From contig DASTQL010000004.1 in assembly GCA_035761805.1 (NCBI GenBank), forward strand, positions 1 through 28,849: DNA of 28,849 bases, given 5' to 3'. Positions 10,508 to 18,090 of the stretch are shown one piece after another (position 1 is the first letter of the stretch; every line of letters begins with the position of its first letter). The stretch comes from DASTQL01 sp035761805 (GTDB lineage Bacteria > Actinomycetota > Actinomycetes > Jiangellales > Jiangellaceae). The notes beneath the pieces are model-generated. The model was given only the letters and a program-made list of their open reading frames with translations, had not been told where the DNA came from and ran no database searches. Position numbers and translations under genes: made by a program.

Positions 10508-10524
10508 CAACGGTTGGTGCCAAC
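10505..10524. repeat. Nested inverted repeat in the bldD leader
   Basis: CACCAAC (10505-10511) and GTTGGTG (10513-10519) form a perfect palindrome around one central G. The right arm also pairs with a further CCAAC (10520-10524, written gCCAAC in context), giving three alternating CCAAC/GTTGG half-sites. It overlaps the right end of the BldD-like site and lies in the predicted bldD 5' leader. Function unknown; it could be an operator or alternative RNA hairpins. Confidence 0.6.
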
Positions 10525-10550
10525 ACGACAGGGTCGGGAAAGGGGGGGCG

Positions 10551-11051
10551 GTGAGCGAGTACGCCAAGGCGCTGGGGGGGCGCCTGCGAGCCATCCGCCA
10601 GCAGCAGGGTCTGTCCCTGCACGGCGTGGAGCAGAAGTCGAACGGTCGCTGGAAGGCCGTCGTCGTCGGGTCCTACGAGCGAGGTGACCGCGCCGTCACC
10701 GTTCAGCGCCTGGCCGAGCTGGCCGAGTTCTACGGCGTCCCCGTGACCGAGCTGCTGCCCGGCGGTGCGCCGCCGGCCGTCGGGCTGGCCCCCGAGCGCC
10801 TGGTGCTCGACCTCGAACAGGTCGCCCTGGCACCCTCCGACGATGCGGCCGCCCTCGCCCGGTTCGTGAGCGCCATCCAGGCCCGACGCGGCGACTACAA
10901 CGGCCGTGTCCTGACGATCCGCAGGGACGACCTCCACACGCTCGCCATCCTGTACGACGAGTCGCCCGGCCAAGTCGTCGAGCGGCTGATCGCCTGGCGG
11001 GTGGCCGGCCCCGAGGCCCGCGCGGTCCTCGGCGAAGCCGATGCGGACTGA
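10551..11051 (+). CDS. bldD: Developmental master repressor BldD (c-di-GMP-responsive)
   Basis: Transcription factor of 166 residues that, in Streptomyces, represses sporulation and development genes when dimerised by a tetrameric c-di-GMP cage. The N-terminal helix-turn-helix domain (about 1-75) is almost identical to the known BldD: QQGLSLHGVEQKS, GRWKAVVVGSYERGDRAVTV and LAEFYGVPVTELLP. The C-terminal domain holds the c-di-GMP signature RGD (113-115), eight residues, then RRDD (124-127); the Streptomyces version is RGD-X8-RQDD, so the charged residues are kept. The start is GTG 10551 after a G-rich Shine-Dalgarno. It is a single gene, convergent with nusB (18 bases apart) and divergent from pyrR. 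BldD also occurs in non-sporulating actinobacteria, so sporulation cannot be inferred. Confidence 0.96.
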   Translation: MSEYAKALGGRLRAIRQQQGLSLHGVEQKSNGRWKAVVVGSYERGDRAVTVQRLAELAEFYGVPVTELLPGGAPPAVGLAPERLVLDLEQVALAPSDDAAALARFVSAIQARRGDYNGRVLTIRRDDLHTLAILYDESPGQVVERLIAWRVAGPEARAVLGEADAD

Positions 11052-11069
11052 GCCCGACGCGCTGCGTGG

Positions 11070-11480
11070 TCACGGGGCCAGCTGTGGCTTCACCTCCACG
11101 AGCCGGGCGAGCAGGCCGTTGACGAAGCCGGCGGAGTCGTCCGTGGACAGCTCGCGCGCCAACGACACGGCCTCGCTCACGGCCACCGCGTCGGGGACGT
11201 CGTCCTCGTAGAGGATCTCGTACGCGCCGATGCGCAGCAGGTTGCGGTCGACGGCAGGCATCCGGTCGAGGGTCCAGCCGACCGCGTACGAGGAGAGCAG
11301 GTCGTCGATGCGCTCCTGGTGCGCCACCACGCCCTCGACCAGGGTGACGGTGTACTGGTTGAGCGGCGGCTGGGCCCGGGCGATCCGGTCGCCCAGGGTG
11401 GCGCCGATGGGCAGGCCGCGCAGCTCGGACTCGAAGAGCACGTCGAGCGCGCGGCGTCGCGCCTTGGTCCGGGCAGGCAC
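11070..11480 (-). CDS. nusB: Transcription antitermination factor NusB
   Basis: All-helical RNA-binding protein that, with NusE (S10), assembles antitermination complexes on boxA of rRNA operons. The 136-residue protein has the N-terminal ARTKARRRALDVLFESELRG with the conserved Arg-rich helix and the C-terminal VDRNLLRIGAYEILYEDDVP and AVSLARELSTDDSAGFVNG, which are hallmark NusB segments. The GTG at 11480 has a GAGGG eight bases upstream. It lies 11 bases after efp, a pairing common in bacteria, and is the last gene of the long minus-strand run. No terminator is visible in the 18 bases before the end of bldD. Confidence 0.96.
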   Translation of the reverse strand: MPARTKARRRALDVLFESELRGLPIGATLGDRIARAQPPLNQYTVTLVEGVVAHQERIDDLLSSYAVGWTLDRMPAVDRNLLRIGAYEILYEDDVPDAVAVSEAVSLARELSTDDSAGFVNGLLARLVEVKPQLAP

Positions 11481-11491
11481 GGCGGCGTCCC

Positions 11492-12049
11492 TCAGGCCCG
11501 GCCGAGGTACGAACCGTCCCGGGTGTCCACCCTGACCTTCTCACCGGGGGTGATGAACAGCGGCACCGCGGTCTCGTAGCCGGTCTCGAGGCGCGCCGGC
11601 TTCGTGCCACCCGTGGAGCGGTCTCCCTGCAGCCCCGGCTCGGTGTACTCCACCTCCAGGACGACGGACGCCGGGAGCTCCACGAACAGCGGGTTGCCCT
11701 CGTGCAGGCCGACCACGGCGGTCTGGTTCTCCAGCATGAAGCTTTCGGCCTCGCCCACGGTGCCCGCCGGGACGTGGACCTGGTCGTACGACTGGCTGTC
11801 CATGAAGACGAAGTCGTCGCCGTCGCGGTAGAGGTAGGTCATCTCCCGCTTGTCGACGTTGGCCGTCTCCACCTTGACCCCGGCGTTGAACGTCCTGTCG
11901 ACGACCTTGCCGGAGAGCACGTTCTTGAGCTTCGTCCGGACGAACGCGCCGCCCTTGCCGGGCTTGACGTGCTGGAACTCGACGACGGTCCACAGCTGAC
12001 CGTCCAGGTTGAGCACCATGCCGTTCTTGAGGTCGTTGGTCGTGGCCAC
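11492..12049 (-). CDS. efp: Translation elongation factor P
   Basis: EF-P binds between the ribosomal P and E sites and relieves stalling at polyproline stretches. The 185-residue, three-domain length is canonical. Domain I loop HVKPGKGGAFVRTK carries the tip lysine at residue 32 (PGKG), the position modified in some bacteria. Domain III ends with TGYETAVPLFITPGEKVRVDTRDGSYLGR, quoted here only by its landmarks VPLFI and GSYLGR. No modification enzyme is found in the window; actinobacterial factors are reported to work with an unmodified lysine. The GTG start at 12049 has AGAAGG nine bases upstream, located inside a small inverted repeat (12050-12090). Confidence 0.97.
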   Translation of the reverse strand: MATTNDLKNGMVLNLDGQLWTVVEFQHVKPGKGGAFVRTKLKNVLSGKVVDRTFNAGVKVETANVDKREMTYLYRDGDDFVFMDSQSYDQVHVPAGTVGEAESFMLENQTAVVGLHEGNPLFVELPASVVLEVEYTEPGLQGDRSTGGTKPARLETGYETAVPLFITPGEKVRVDTRDGSYLGRA

Positions 12050-12090
12050 GTGTCGATGCCTTCTGTCGCTCGCGGACCGGGCCTCGACAC
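12050..12090 (-). repeat. Inverted repeat around the efp ribosome-binding site
   Basis: On the minus strand GTGTCGA (12090-12084) and TCGACAC (12056-12050) are perfect complements separated by 27 bases. The loop contains the efp Shine-Dalgarno AGAAGG (12064-12059). The 3' arm abuts the GTG start. It may be a leader hairpin or chance. Confidence 0.35.
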
Positions 12091-12093
12091 CCG

Positions 12094-13185
12094 TCAGGCG
12101 TCGAGGACCAGCAGGTCCCTGGTGGTCGTCGTGAGCAGCTCCGGACCGGCGTCGCGGACGACCAGCGTGTCCTCGATCCGGACCCCGCCCCGTCCGGGCA
12201 GGTAGACCCCCGGCTCGACGGTCACGGGCATGCGGTCCGCAAGTCTACCGGTGGAGGAGTAGCCCAGCGTGGGCGCCTCGTGGACCTCCAGGCCGACGCC
12301 GTGGCCGGTGCCGTGCGTGAAGTGCTCCGCGTGTCCGGCGGCCCGGATCGGGCCACGCGACGCCTCGTCCACGGCCAGGCACTCCACCCCGGGGGCCACG
12401 GCCTCGCGCCCGGCCCGCTGGGCCTCGGCGACCAGCTCGTACACCTCCCGCTGCCAGTCCGCCGGCGGCGCGCCGACGACGACGGTCCGGGTGCAGTCGG
12501 CGTGGTAGCCGCGGTACTGGGCACCGAAGTCGATCTTGAGGAGGTCGCCACGCCGGAGCACTCGCTCCGTCGGCCGGTGGTGCGGGATCGCGCTGTTCGG
12601 GCCGGAGGCGACGATCGTCTCGAACGCCAGGGCGTCTGCCCCCTGGTCGTACATGCGGTTCTCGAGGTCGCGGGCCACCTGCTTCTCGGTCCGGCCGATC
12701 ATGCCGCCGGCAGCCCAGAGTCCCTCGAGCGCCCGGCAGGAGATCGCGCAGGCCTCCGCCAGCAGGGCCAGCTCCTCGTCGTCCTTGACCGAGCGGAGCT
12801 CCTCCACGACACCACCCAGGTGGACGAGCTCGCCGCTGCCCACCGCCTTGGTCAGCTCGGCCGCGAGCGCCAACGTGACGTCACCCTCCTCCACCGCCAG
12901 CCGGACCGGGCCGTCCGCGGCGGCGCGCTCGGCGAGCGCGGTGCCGACCCGACGCTCCACGGTCAGCTCCAGGTCCGGCGCCACCTGCGCCGCCGCCGTG
13001 CTGTAGCGGCCGTCGGTCGCGAGCACCGCCGCCCCGTCGGCCCGCACCAGCAGGGCGGCGTTGCTGCTGGCCAGCCCGGTCAGGTAGCGGACGTTGACCA
13101 GGCGGGTCACGAGCGCGGCGTCGGCCCCCCGGTCGAGGAGGCGGAGGGCGAGAGCGTTGCGGCGGTTCGAGTGGATCTGCGGCAC
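12094..13185 (-). CDS. M24 family metallopeptidase (Xaa-Pro aminopeptidase / prolidase-like)
   Basis: Cytoplasmic 'pita-bread' metalloprotease of 363 residues, probably removing N-terminal residues that precede proline or splitting Xaa-Pro dipeptides. The N-terminal creatinase-like domain (about 1-130) contains VRYLTGLASSNAALLV. The catalytic domain keeps all five metal ligands: D in LKIDFGAQ (about 217), D in YHADCTRT, H in HGTGHGVGLEVHE (about 288), E in VTVEPGVY and E in GVRIEDTL. The start is GTG 13185. It lies nine bases after aroQ and 44 before efp. A PepQ-like protein beside efp is common, and an EF-P/proline-peptide link is tempting but unproven. Aminopeptidase P and prolidase cannot be separated from sequence alone. 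Confidence 0.92.
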   Translation of the reverse strand: MPQIHSNRRNALALRLLDRGADAALVTRLVNVRYLTGLASSNAALLVRADGAAVLATDGRYSTAAAQVAPDLELTVERRVGTALAERAAADGPVRLAVEEGDVTLALAAELTKAVGSGELVHLGGVVEELRSVKDDEELALLAEACAISCRALEGLWAAGGMIGRTEKQVARDLENRMYDQGADALAFETIVASGPNSAIPHHRPTERVLRRGDLLKIDFGAQYRGYHADCTRTVVVGAPPADWQREVYELVAEAQRAGREAVAPGVECLAVDEASRGPIRAAGHAEHFTHGTGHGVGLEVHEAPTLGYSSTGRLADRMPVTVEPGVYLPGRGGVRIEDTLVVRDAGPELLTTTTRDLLVLDA

Positions 13186-13194
13186 CCGCGCAGC

Positions 13195-13644
13195 CTACGC
13201 GCGACGACCGGTCCCGTCCGGGTCCGCCAGGGCTCGCAACGCGAGCAGGTAGGAGCCGATGCCGAAGCCCGCGATCGTCCCGGTGGCGACGCCCGCGACG
13301 ACCGAGCGGTGCCGGAAGGCCTCGCGCGCCGCGGGGTTGGACAGGTGGACCTCCACCAGGGGCGCGGTCAGCTGGGCGCACGCGTCCCGCAGGGCGTACG
13401 AGTAGTGGGTGAAGGCGGCGGGGTTGAGCACGACGGGGACGGCCTCGTCGGCGGCCTCGTGCAGCCAGCGCACCAGCTCGGACTCGTCGTCGGTCTGGCG
13501 CACGTCGACCTCGAGCCCCAGCTCCGCCCCGGCGTCGCGGCAGGCGGCCGCCAGGTCGTCGTGGGACGCGGTGCCGTAGACGTCCGGCTCACGCGAGCCC
13601 AGCCGGGACAGGTTGGGCCCGTTGAGGACGAGGACGCGCTGCAC
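13195..13644 (-). CDS. aroQ: 3-dehydroquinate dehydratase, type II
   Basis: Dehydrates 3-dehydroquinate to 3-dehydroshikimate, the third shikimate step. The 149-residue size and motifs identify the small dodecameric type II enzyme. VLVLNGPNLSRLGSREPDVYG, cited here as NGPNL...REPDVYG, carries the catalytic Tyr/Arg loop. NPAAFTHYSYALRDA and VEVHLSNPAAREAFRHRSVV (abridged: EVHLSNP, FRHRS) form the rest of the active site. The GTG at 13644 has AGGG eight bases upstream and lies 10 bases after aroB. The upstream in-frame extension overlaps aroB and is not homologous. Confidence 0.96.
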   Translation of the reverse strand: MQRVLVLNGPNLSRLGSREPDVYGTASHDDLAAACRDAGAELGLEVDVRQTDDESELVRWLHEAADEAVPVVLNPAAFTHYSYALRDACAQLTAPLVEVHLSNPAAREAFRHRSVVAGVATGTIAGFGIGSYLLALRALADPDGTGRRA

Positions 13645-13654
13645 GGCGGTGACC

Positions 13655-14749
13655 CTATCCGCCTCGTCGGTGCCGGTCCCCGCCGATCTCGGCGTACGCG
13701 GCAGCCAGGAGCATCGGGTCGGGGCCCTCGAGGACCGTTGGTCTGCCGATCCCCTCCAGCACCACGAAGCGCAGCAGCGCTCCCCGCGCCTTCTTGTCGC
13801 GGCGCATCGCGTCCAGCAGGCGCGGCCACGCGCCGTGGTACGTCGTGGGGAGCCCGAGCGAGGACAGCACCTGCGCGTGCCGGTCGGCCGCCTCGTCGTC
13901 GAGTCGTCCGGCGAGCCGGCCCAGCTGGGCCGCGAAGACCATCCCCACCGACACCGCCGCCCCGTGGCGCCAGCGGTAGTGCTCGGCGAGCTCGATCGCG
14001 TGGCCGAGGGTGTGGCCGTAGTTGAGCACCTCGCGTCGGCCGGCCTCCCGCAGGTCCTCGCCGACCACGTCGGCCTTGAACCTGATCGCCCGCTCGACCA
14101 GCTCACGCGTGACCTCGCCGTCCGCCCGGGTGGCCTCGGCCGGGTTCGCTTCGATGATCTCGAGGATCCGCCGGTCGCCGACGAAGCCAGCCTTGACGAC
14201 CTCGGCGAGCCCGGCCACGTACTCGTTCCGCGGCAGGGACCGGAGGGCGGTCAGGTCGCACACGACGCCGGACGGAGGGTGGAAGACGCCGACGAGGTTC
14301 TTGCCCTCGGCCGTGTTGACCGCCGTCTTGCCGCCGACGGCGGCGTCGACCATGCCCAGGAGCGTGGTGGGGACCAGCACGAGACGCACCCCGCGGGCCC
14401 ACGTCGCCGCCACGAAGCCGGCCAGGTCGGTCGTGGCCCCACCCCCGACGCCCACGACGGCGTCCGAGCGGGTGAGCCCGATCCGACCGAGCACGGACCA
14501 GCAGAACGCGGCCACTTCCGGGGTCTTGGCCTCTTCGGCGTCCGGGACCTCGACGGCGTGGGCCTCCAGGCCCTGGCCGGACAGGTCGTCCCGCACAGCC
14601 TCTCCGGTCGCACGCAGGGCGCGCGGGTGCACGACGGCCACGCGCTGCACTCCCCCGCCCAGCATCGCGGCGACCTCGCCGAGCAGGCCTTCCCCCACGA
14701 CGACCTCGTACGGATGGTCCCCGGCGATCGGGATGGTGGTCGCGCTCAC
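13655..14749 (-). CDS. aroB: 3-dehydroquinate synthase
   Basis: Converts DAHP to 3-dehydroquinate using NAD and a divalent metal. The 364-residue protein shows the NAD-binding VGVGGGATTDLAGFVAATWA, the conserved VPTTLLGMVDAAVGGKTAVN (substrate and phosphate binding), EGKNLVGVFHPP, and metal-binding LNYGHTLGHAIE and HGAAVSVGM. The GTG at 14749 overlaps the aroK stop as GTGA. Its frame is open further upstream across aroK but is meaningless there. It acts just before AroQ, which follows 10 bases downstream. Confidence 0.97.
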   Translation of the reverse strand: MSATTIPIAGDHPYEVVVGEGLLGEVAAMLGGGVQRVAVVHPRALRATGEAVRDDLSGQGLEAHAVEVPDAEEAKTPEVAAFCWSVLGRIGLTRSDAVVGVGGGATTDLAGFVAATWARGVRLVLVPTTLLGMVDAAVGGKTAVNTAEGKNLVGVFHPPSGVVCDLTALRSLPRNEYVAGLAEVVKAGFVGDRRILEIIEANPAEATRADGEVTRELVERAIRFKADVVGEDLREAGRREVLNYGHTLGHAIELAEHYRWRHGAAVSVGMVFAAQLGRLAGRLDDEAADRHAQVLSSLGLPTTYHGAWPRLLDAMRRDKKARGALLRFVVLEGIGRPTVLEGPDPMLLAAAYAEIGGDRHRRGG

Positions 14750-15246
14750 GCAAGGCCGGCCAGGACGGCGTCCGCGACCTCGTCGGGGGTCCGTCCACCG
14801 GTGGGAACCGTGACAGTGGCGACCTCGTCGTACAGGGGACGCCGTTGGTCCATCAGCAGCCTGAGCCGGGCCCGCGGGTTGCCGAGCAGGAGCGGGCGGT
14901 CCCGGTTGAGCCCGACCCTGGCCGTGGCGTCGGCCAGGCCGACGTCGAGGAACACGACCCGGTGGCCGGACAGCCGGGCCCGGGTGGCGGGGTCGAGCAC
15001 GGCCCCCCCGCCGAGCGCCAGCACGCCGTCGTGTCGCTCCAGCTCGGACGCGACCGCGGCGGACTCGAGCGCCCGGAAGGTGGCCTCCCCGTCCTCGACG
15101 AAGATGTCGGCCACGGGCTTGCCGGCCCGCGCCACCAGGACGTCGTCGGTGTCGGTGAACGCCACCCCGAGCTTCCGGGCGACCAGCATCCCCACCGTGG
15201 ACTTCCCCGCACCCGGCGGCCCGACGAGCACGGCCACCGGCGTCAC
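14746..15246 (-). CDS. aroK: Shikimate kinase
   Basis: Phosphorylates shikimate at O3 using ATP. The 166-residue NMP-kinase fold contains Walker A VGPPGAGKST near residues 8-17, the shikimate-binding FTDTDDVLV and GEATFRALE, the substrate loop LALGGGAVLD, the lid-region NRDRPLLLG and the C-terminal RRPLYDEVA. GTG 15246 makes a GTGA overlap with the aroC stop and gives the family's normal length; longer in-frame starts would add Arg/Gly-rich sequence overlapping aroC. It lies between aroC and aroB, the standard actinobacterial order. Confidence 0.96.
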   Translation of the reverse strand: MTPVAVLVGPPGAGKSTVGMLVARKLGVAFTDTDDVLVARAGKPVADIFVEDGEATFRALESAAVASELERHDGVLALGGGAVLDPATRARLSGHRVVFLDVGLADATARVGLNRDRPLLLGNPRARLRLLMDQRRPLYDEVATVTVPTGGRTPDEVADAVLAGLA

Positions 15247-16421
15247 CGCACCACCAGGTGCTCGAGGTAGGCCCTTGCGTTGCGGGCGGTCTCGGGGACC
15301 GAGTCCCCGCCGAACTTCTCCAGGGCGGCGTCGGCGAGGACCAGGGCCACCATCGCCTCGGCCACCACACCTGCCGCCGGCACGGCGCACACGTCGGAAC
15401 GCTGGTGGTGGGCCGTGGCGGACTCGCCGGTGCTCACGTCGACGGTCCGCAGCGCCCGGGGGACCGTGGCGATGGGCTTCATGGCGGCGCGAACCCTCAG
15501 CACCTCACCCGTGGTCATGCCGCCCTCGGTCCCCCCGGACCGGTCGCTGGCGCGCCGAACGCCGTCCCCGCCGGCCAGGATCTCGTCGTGGGCCGCGGAC
15601 CCGCGCACGCGGGCCAGCTGGAGGCCGTCGCCGACCTCGACCGCCTTGATCGCCTGGATGCCCATCAGCGCGGCCGCGAGCCGCGAGTCGAGCCGCCGGT
15701 CCCAGTGCACGTGGCTGCCCAGACCCGGCGGCACGTCGTGGGCCACCACCTCCACGACGCCGCCGAGCGTGTCGCCGTCGCTGCGACACGCGTCGATGGC
15801 CGCCACCATCCGCTCGCTTGTCTCGCCGTCGAGGCAGCGGACCGGGTCGGCGTCCAGCCGGCCGACGTCGTCGGATCCGGGGACGGTACCCGTCGGGACC
15901 GCTACGCCGCCGATCTCCACCGTGTGCGACACCAGCCGGACGCCGTAGGCCTGACGCAGCAGGGCCGAGGCGACGGCACCGAGGGCGACGCGCGCGGCGG
16001 TCTCCCGTGCGCTCGCGCGCTCGAGGACTGGCCGTGCCTCGTCGAACCCGTATTTCTGCATGCCGGCCAGGTCGGCGTGCCCCGGACGGGGCCTGGTCAA
16101 CGGTGCGTTGCGGGCCAGGCCGACCAGCACCGCCTCGTCGACCGGGTCGGCGGACATCACCTGCTCCCACTTCGGCCACTCGGTGTTGCCCACCCGCACG
16201 GCCACGGGCGAACCGAGCGTCCGCCCGTGCCGCACACCGCCGAGCAGCTCGACCTGGTCGCGTTCGAAGGACATCCGCGCCCCCCGGCCGTAGCCCAGCC
16301 GACGCCTGGCCAGCGCGTCGGCGAGGTCGGCGCTGGTCACCGCCACACCGGCGGGGACACCCTCGAGCACAGCGACGAGGGCGGGACCGTGGGACTCCCC
16401 CGCGGTGAGCCAGCGCAGCAT
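15243..16421 (-). CDS. aroC: Chorismate synthase
   Basis: Converts EPSP to chorismate in an FMN-dependent 1,4-elimination, the last common step to aromatic amino acids. The 392-residue protein has the N-terminal MLRWLTAGESHGPALVA (GESHG at 8-12), RPGHADLAGMQKYGF, ASARETAARVALGAVA, and the signature RSGGTEGGMTTGE, all canonical. The start is ATG 16421 with GAGG eight to nine bases upstream. It is 35 bases after the prepilin peptidase gene and overlaps aroK by GTGA. The pathway is spread over the cluster; aroA and DAHP synthase are not in the window. Confidence 0.98.
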   Translation of the reverse strand: MLRWLTAGESHGPALVAVLEGVPAGVAVTSADLADALARRRLGYGRGARMSFERDQVELLGGVRHGRTLGSPVAVRVGNTEWPKWEQVMSADPVDEAVLVGLARNAPLTRPRPGHADLAGMQKYGFDEARPVLERASARETAARVALGAVASALLRQAYGVRLVSHTVEIGGVAVPTGTVPGSDDVGRLDADPVRCLDGETSERMVAAIDACRSDGDTLGGVVEVVAHDVPPGLGSHVHWDRRLDSRLAAALMGIQAIKAVEVGDGLQLARVRGSAAHDEILAGGDGVRRASDRSGGTEGGMTTGEVLRVRAAMKPIATVPRALRTVDVSTGESATAHHQRSDVCAVPAAGVVAEAMVALVLADAALEKFGGDSVPETARNARAYLEHLVVR

Positions 16422-16456
16422 GGCCGCATCCTCGCACGCGGGGCGTGGCCGCTGGG

Positions 16457-17191
16457 TCAGCGACCGAGGTAGGCGTCGGCGAGCGGCTCGCCCCAGACCA
16501 CGGTCAGCAGGGCAGCGACCAGCATCGAGGGCCCGAACGGCAGCATGGACCTCAGCCCGGCCCGCCTCATCAGGATCAGGGCCACGCCGACCAGGCCGCC
16601 GAGGAGAAACCCCAGGAAGGCCCCGAGCACCAGCTGCCCCCAGCCGAGCCAGGCCAGGTGCAGGCCGAGCGGCGCCGCCAGCTTGACGTCGCCGAGGCCC
16701 AGACCCTGGGGGTTCACGACGTGCAACACGAGGTAGAAGGCGCACAGCGCCAGCGCCCCGGCCCCGGCCCGGAGCAGGTCCCCCGCGCCGTACGGCTCGG
16801 CGAGGGCCGCCAGCCCGAGCAGGACGGCGCCCACGCCCAGGCTCGGCCCGGTCAGCCGGTCGGGGAGGCGGTGCACCCGGACGTCGACGTAGCCGAGGAG
16901 GACCCCGGCGACCCCCAGGGCCAGGAACGCGGGCAGGTCGGGCTCACCGGCCCGGGCCCACCCGAGCAGCCCCCCGACGAACGCGCCGGCCGGCACGAGG
17001 ACGGCGCGCAACGGCGGCCAGTCGGCGAGCTCGCGGTAGGTGGGGCCGACGACGGACCGATCGGGGGCGACGTCCTCGTCGTCCAGCGCGGCAGTCCGAC
17101 GGTCGGGCAGCCGGGCCACGACCTGTGGCCCGACCACCCCGCCCAGGGCGCCCACCGTCGCCCCCAGCAGCATCCAGGTCGGGTCGGCCAC
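16457..17191 (-). CDS. A24-type prepilin peptidase without the methylase zinc motif
   Basis: Polytopic membrane aspartyl protease of 244 residues. The two catalytic aspartates of the A24 family are present, in YVDVRVHRLPDRLT and in LGLGDVKLAAPLG (the GxGDxK motif). About six to seven hydrophobic segments are visible. The N-terminal MLLGATVGALGGVVGPQVVARLP resembles the start of full PilD-type enzymes, but the CPxC...CxxC cysteines of the N-methylation domain are absent; the only cysteine of the protein is in a later membrane helix (ALCAFYL). So it probably cleaves but may not methylate prepilins. No pilin or secretion gene is in the window, so substrates are unknown. GTG 17191 is chosen; it lies 10 bases after aroE. 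Confidence 0.9.
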   Translation of the reverse strand: MADPTWMLLGATVGALGGVVGPQVVARLPDRRTAALDDEDVAPDRSVVGPTYRELADWPPLRAVLVPAGAFVGGLLGWARAGEPDLPAFLALGVAGVLLGYVDVRVHRLPDRLTGPSLGVGAVLLGLAALAEPYGAGDLLRAGAGALALCAFYLVLHVVNPQGLGLGDVKLAAPLGLHLAWLGWGQLVLGAFLGFLLGGLVGVALILMRRAGLRSMLPFGPSMLVAALLTVVWGEPLADAYLGR

Positions 17192-17201
17192 GCGCGTGAC
17201 C

Positions 17202-18089
17202 CTACGGGGACGGGCCCGCCGCACCGGTGCCGCCGTCCACAGGCGCCGCACGGAGCACGCTGACCGCCACGTCCCGGCCGGTGAAGAGGCGCACTTGCAG
17301 CACCGCCTGGTGCACGAGGAGGTCGAGTCCCCCCAGGACGGTGCCTCCGCGCCGCGCCCAGGCCGCGGCCAGCCGCGTGGGCCACGGGGCGTAGACCACG
17401 TCGAAGAGGACCGGTCCCGTCGCGCGGCCGGCGCCCGTCGTGGCCGTCGGCGGCACGGCGGCGAGCCGGTCGGCCAGCGCGTCGGTCGCCCCCGCCGGGG
17501 TGGTGGAGACCACCAGGTCCGCCTCCAGAGCCTCCTCGACCTCGTCCCAGTGGCGGATCACGGGGTGCACCGACAGGCGTCCGGCGGCGAGGCCGACCTC
17601 GTCGGCGCGCTGCGGCGAGCGTACGTACACCTCGGGTTCGGCCACGCCAAGCCGGGCCAGCGCGGCGAGAGCGCTCACCGCCGTGGCCCCTCCGCCCACG
17701 ACCGCGGTCCGCCCCGACGGGACGGCGTCCAGCTCGCGCAGGGCCGCGACCATGCCCGGCACGTCGGTGTTGTGGGCGGCCCACCGGCCGGGAACGCCCT
17801 GGACCAGGGTGTTCGCGGCACCCACGACCCGGGCGGTGGTACTCACCTGGTCCGCCAGGCCCAGGGCGGCCCGCTTGAGGGGCATCGTGAGGGACAGGCC
17901 GCGCCAGGACCCGTCCAGGCTCCGGACCAGCTCGGGCAGTCCGGCCTCGTCGACCTCGATCGCCTGGTAGGACCAGTCCAGGCCCAGCCGCGCGTACGCG
18001 GCCCGGTGCAGCACCGGGGACAGGGAGTGGGCCACCGGGCGCCCGAGCACGGCGCAGCGCCGGCCTGCCGGCGGGTCGTGGGAGGGCAC
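17202..18089 (-). CDS. aroE: Shikimate dehydrogenase
   Basis: NADPH-dependent reduction of 3-dehydroshikimate to shikimate. The 295-residue protein has the substrate-binding VLGRPVAHSLSPVLHRAAY (SLSP serines), the catalytic lysine in SLTMPLKRAAL, AANTLVQ, the catalytic aspartate in AHNTDVPGMV, a Rossmann loop AVVGGGATAVSALAAL, and the C-terminal GGLDLLVHQAVLQVRLFTG. The usual Asn-Arg-Thr NADP clamp is YVRSPQR here, a looser match. Start GTG 18089 lies one base after the mltG stop. It feeds AroK further down the same run. Confidence 0.94.
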   Translation of the reverse strand: MPSHDPPAGRRCAVLGRPVAHSLSPVLHRAAYARLGLDWSYQAIEVDEAGLPELVRSLDGSWRGLSLTMPLKRAALGLADQVSTTARVVGAANTLVQGVPGRWAAHNTDVPGMVAALRELDAVPSGRTAVVGGGATAVSALAALARLGVAEPEVYVRSPQRADEVGLAAGRLSVHPVIRHWDEVEEALEADLVVSTTPAGATDALADRLAAVPPTATTGAGRATGPVLFDVVYAPWPTRLAAAWARRGGTVLGGLDLLVHQAVLQVRLFTGRDVAVSVLRAAPVDGGTGAAGPSP

Positions 18090-18090
18090 G

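Noticed and set aside
11052..11069. A terminator between convergent bldD and nusB
   Set aside because: The 18-base gap has no stable inverted repeat or U tract.
13655..15370. A continuous frame suggesting an AroK-AroB fusion
   Set aside because: AroB homology begins at the GTG at 14749; upstream residues are out-of-frame aroK sequence, and aroK is intact.
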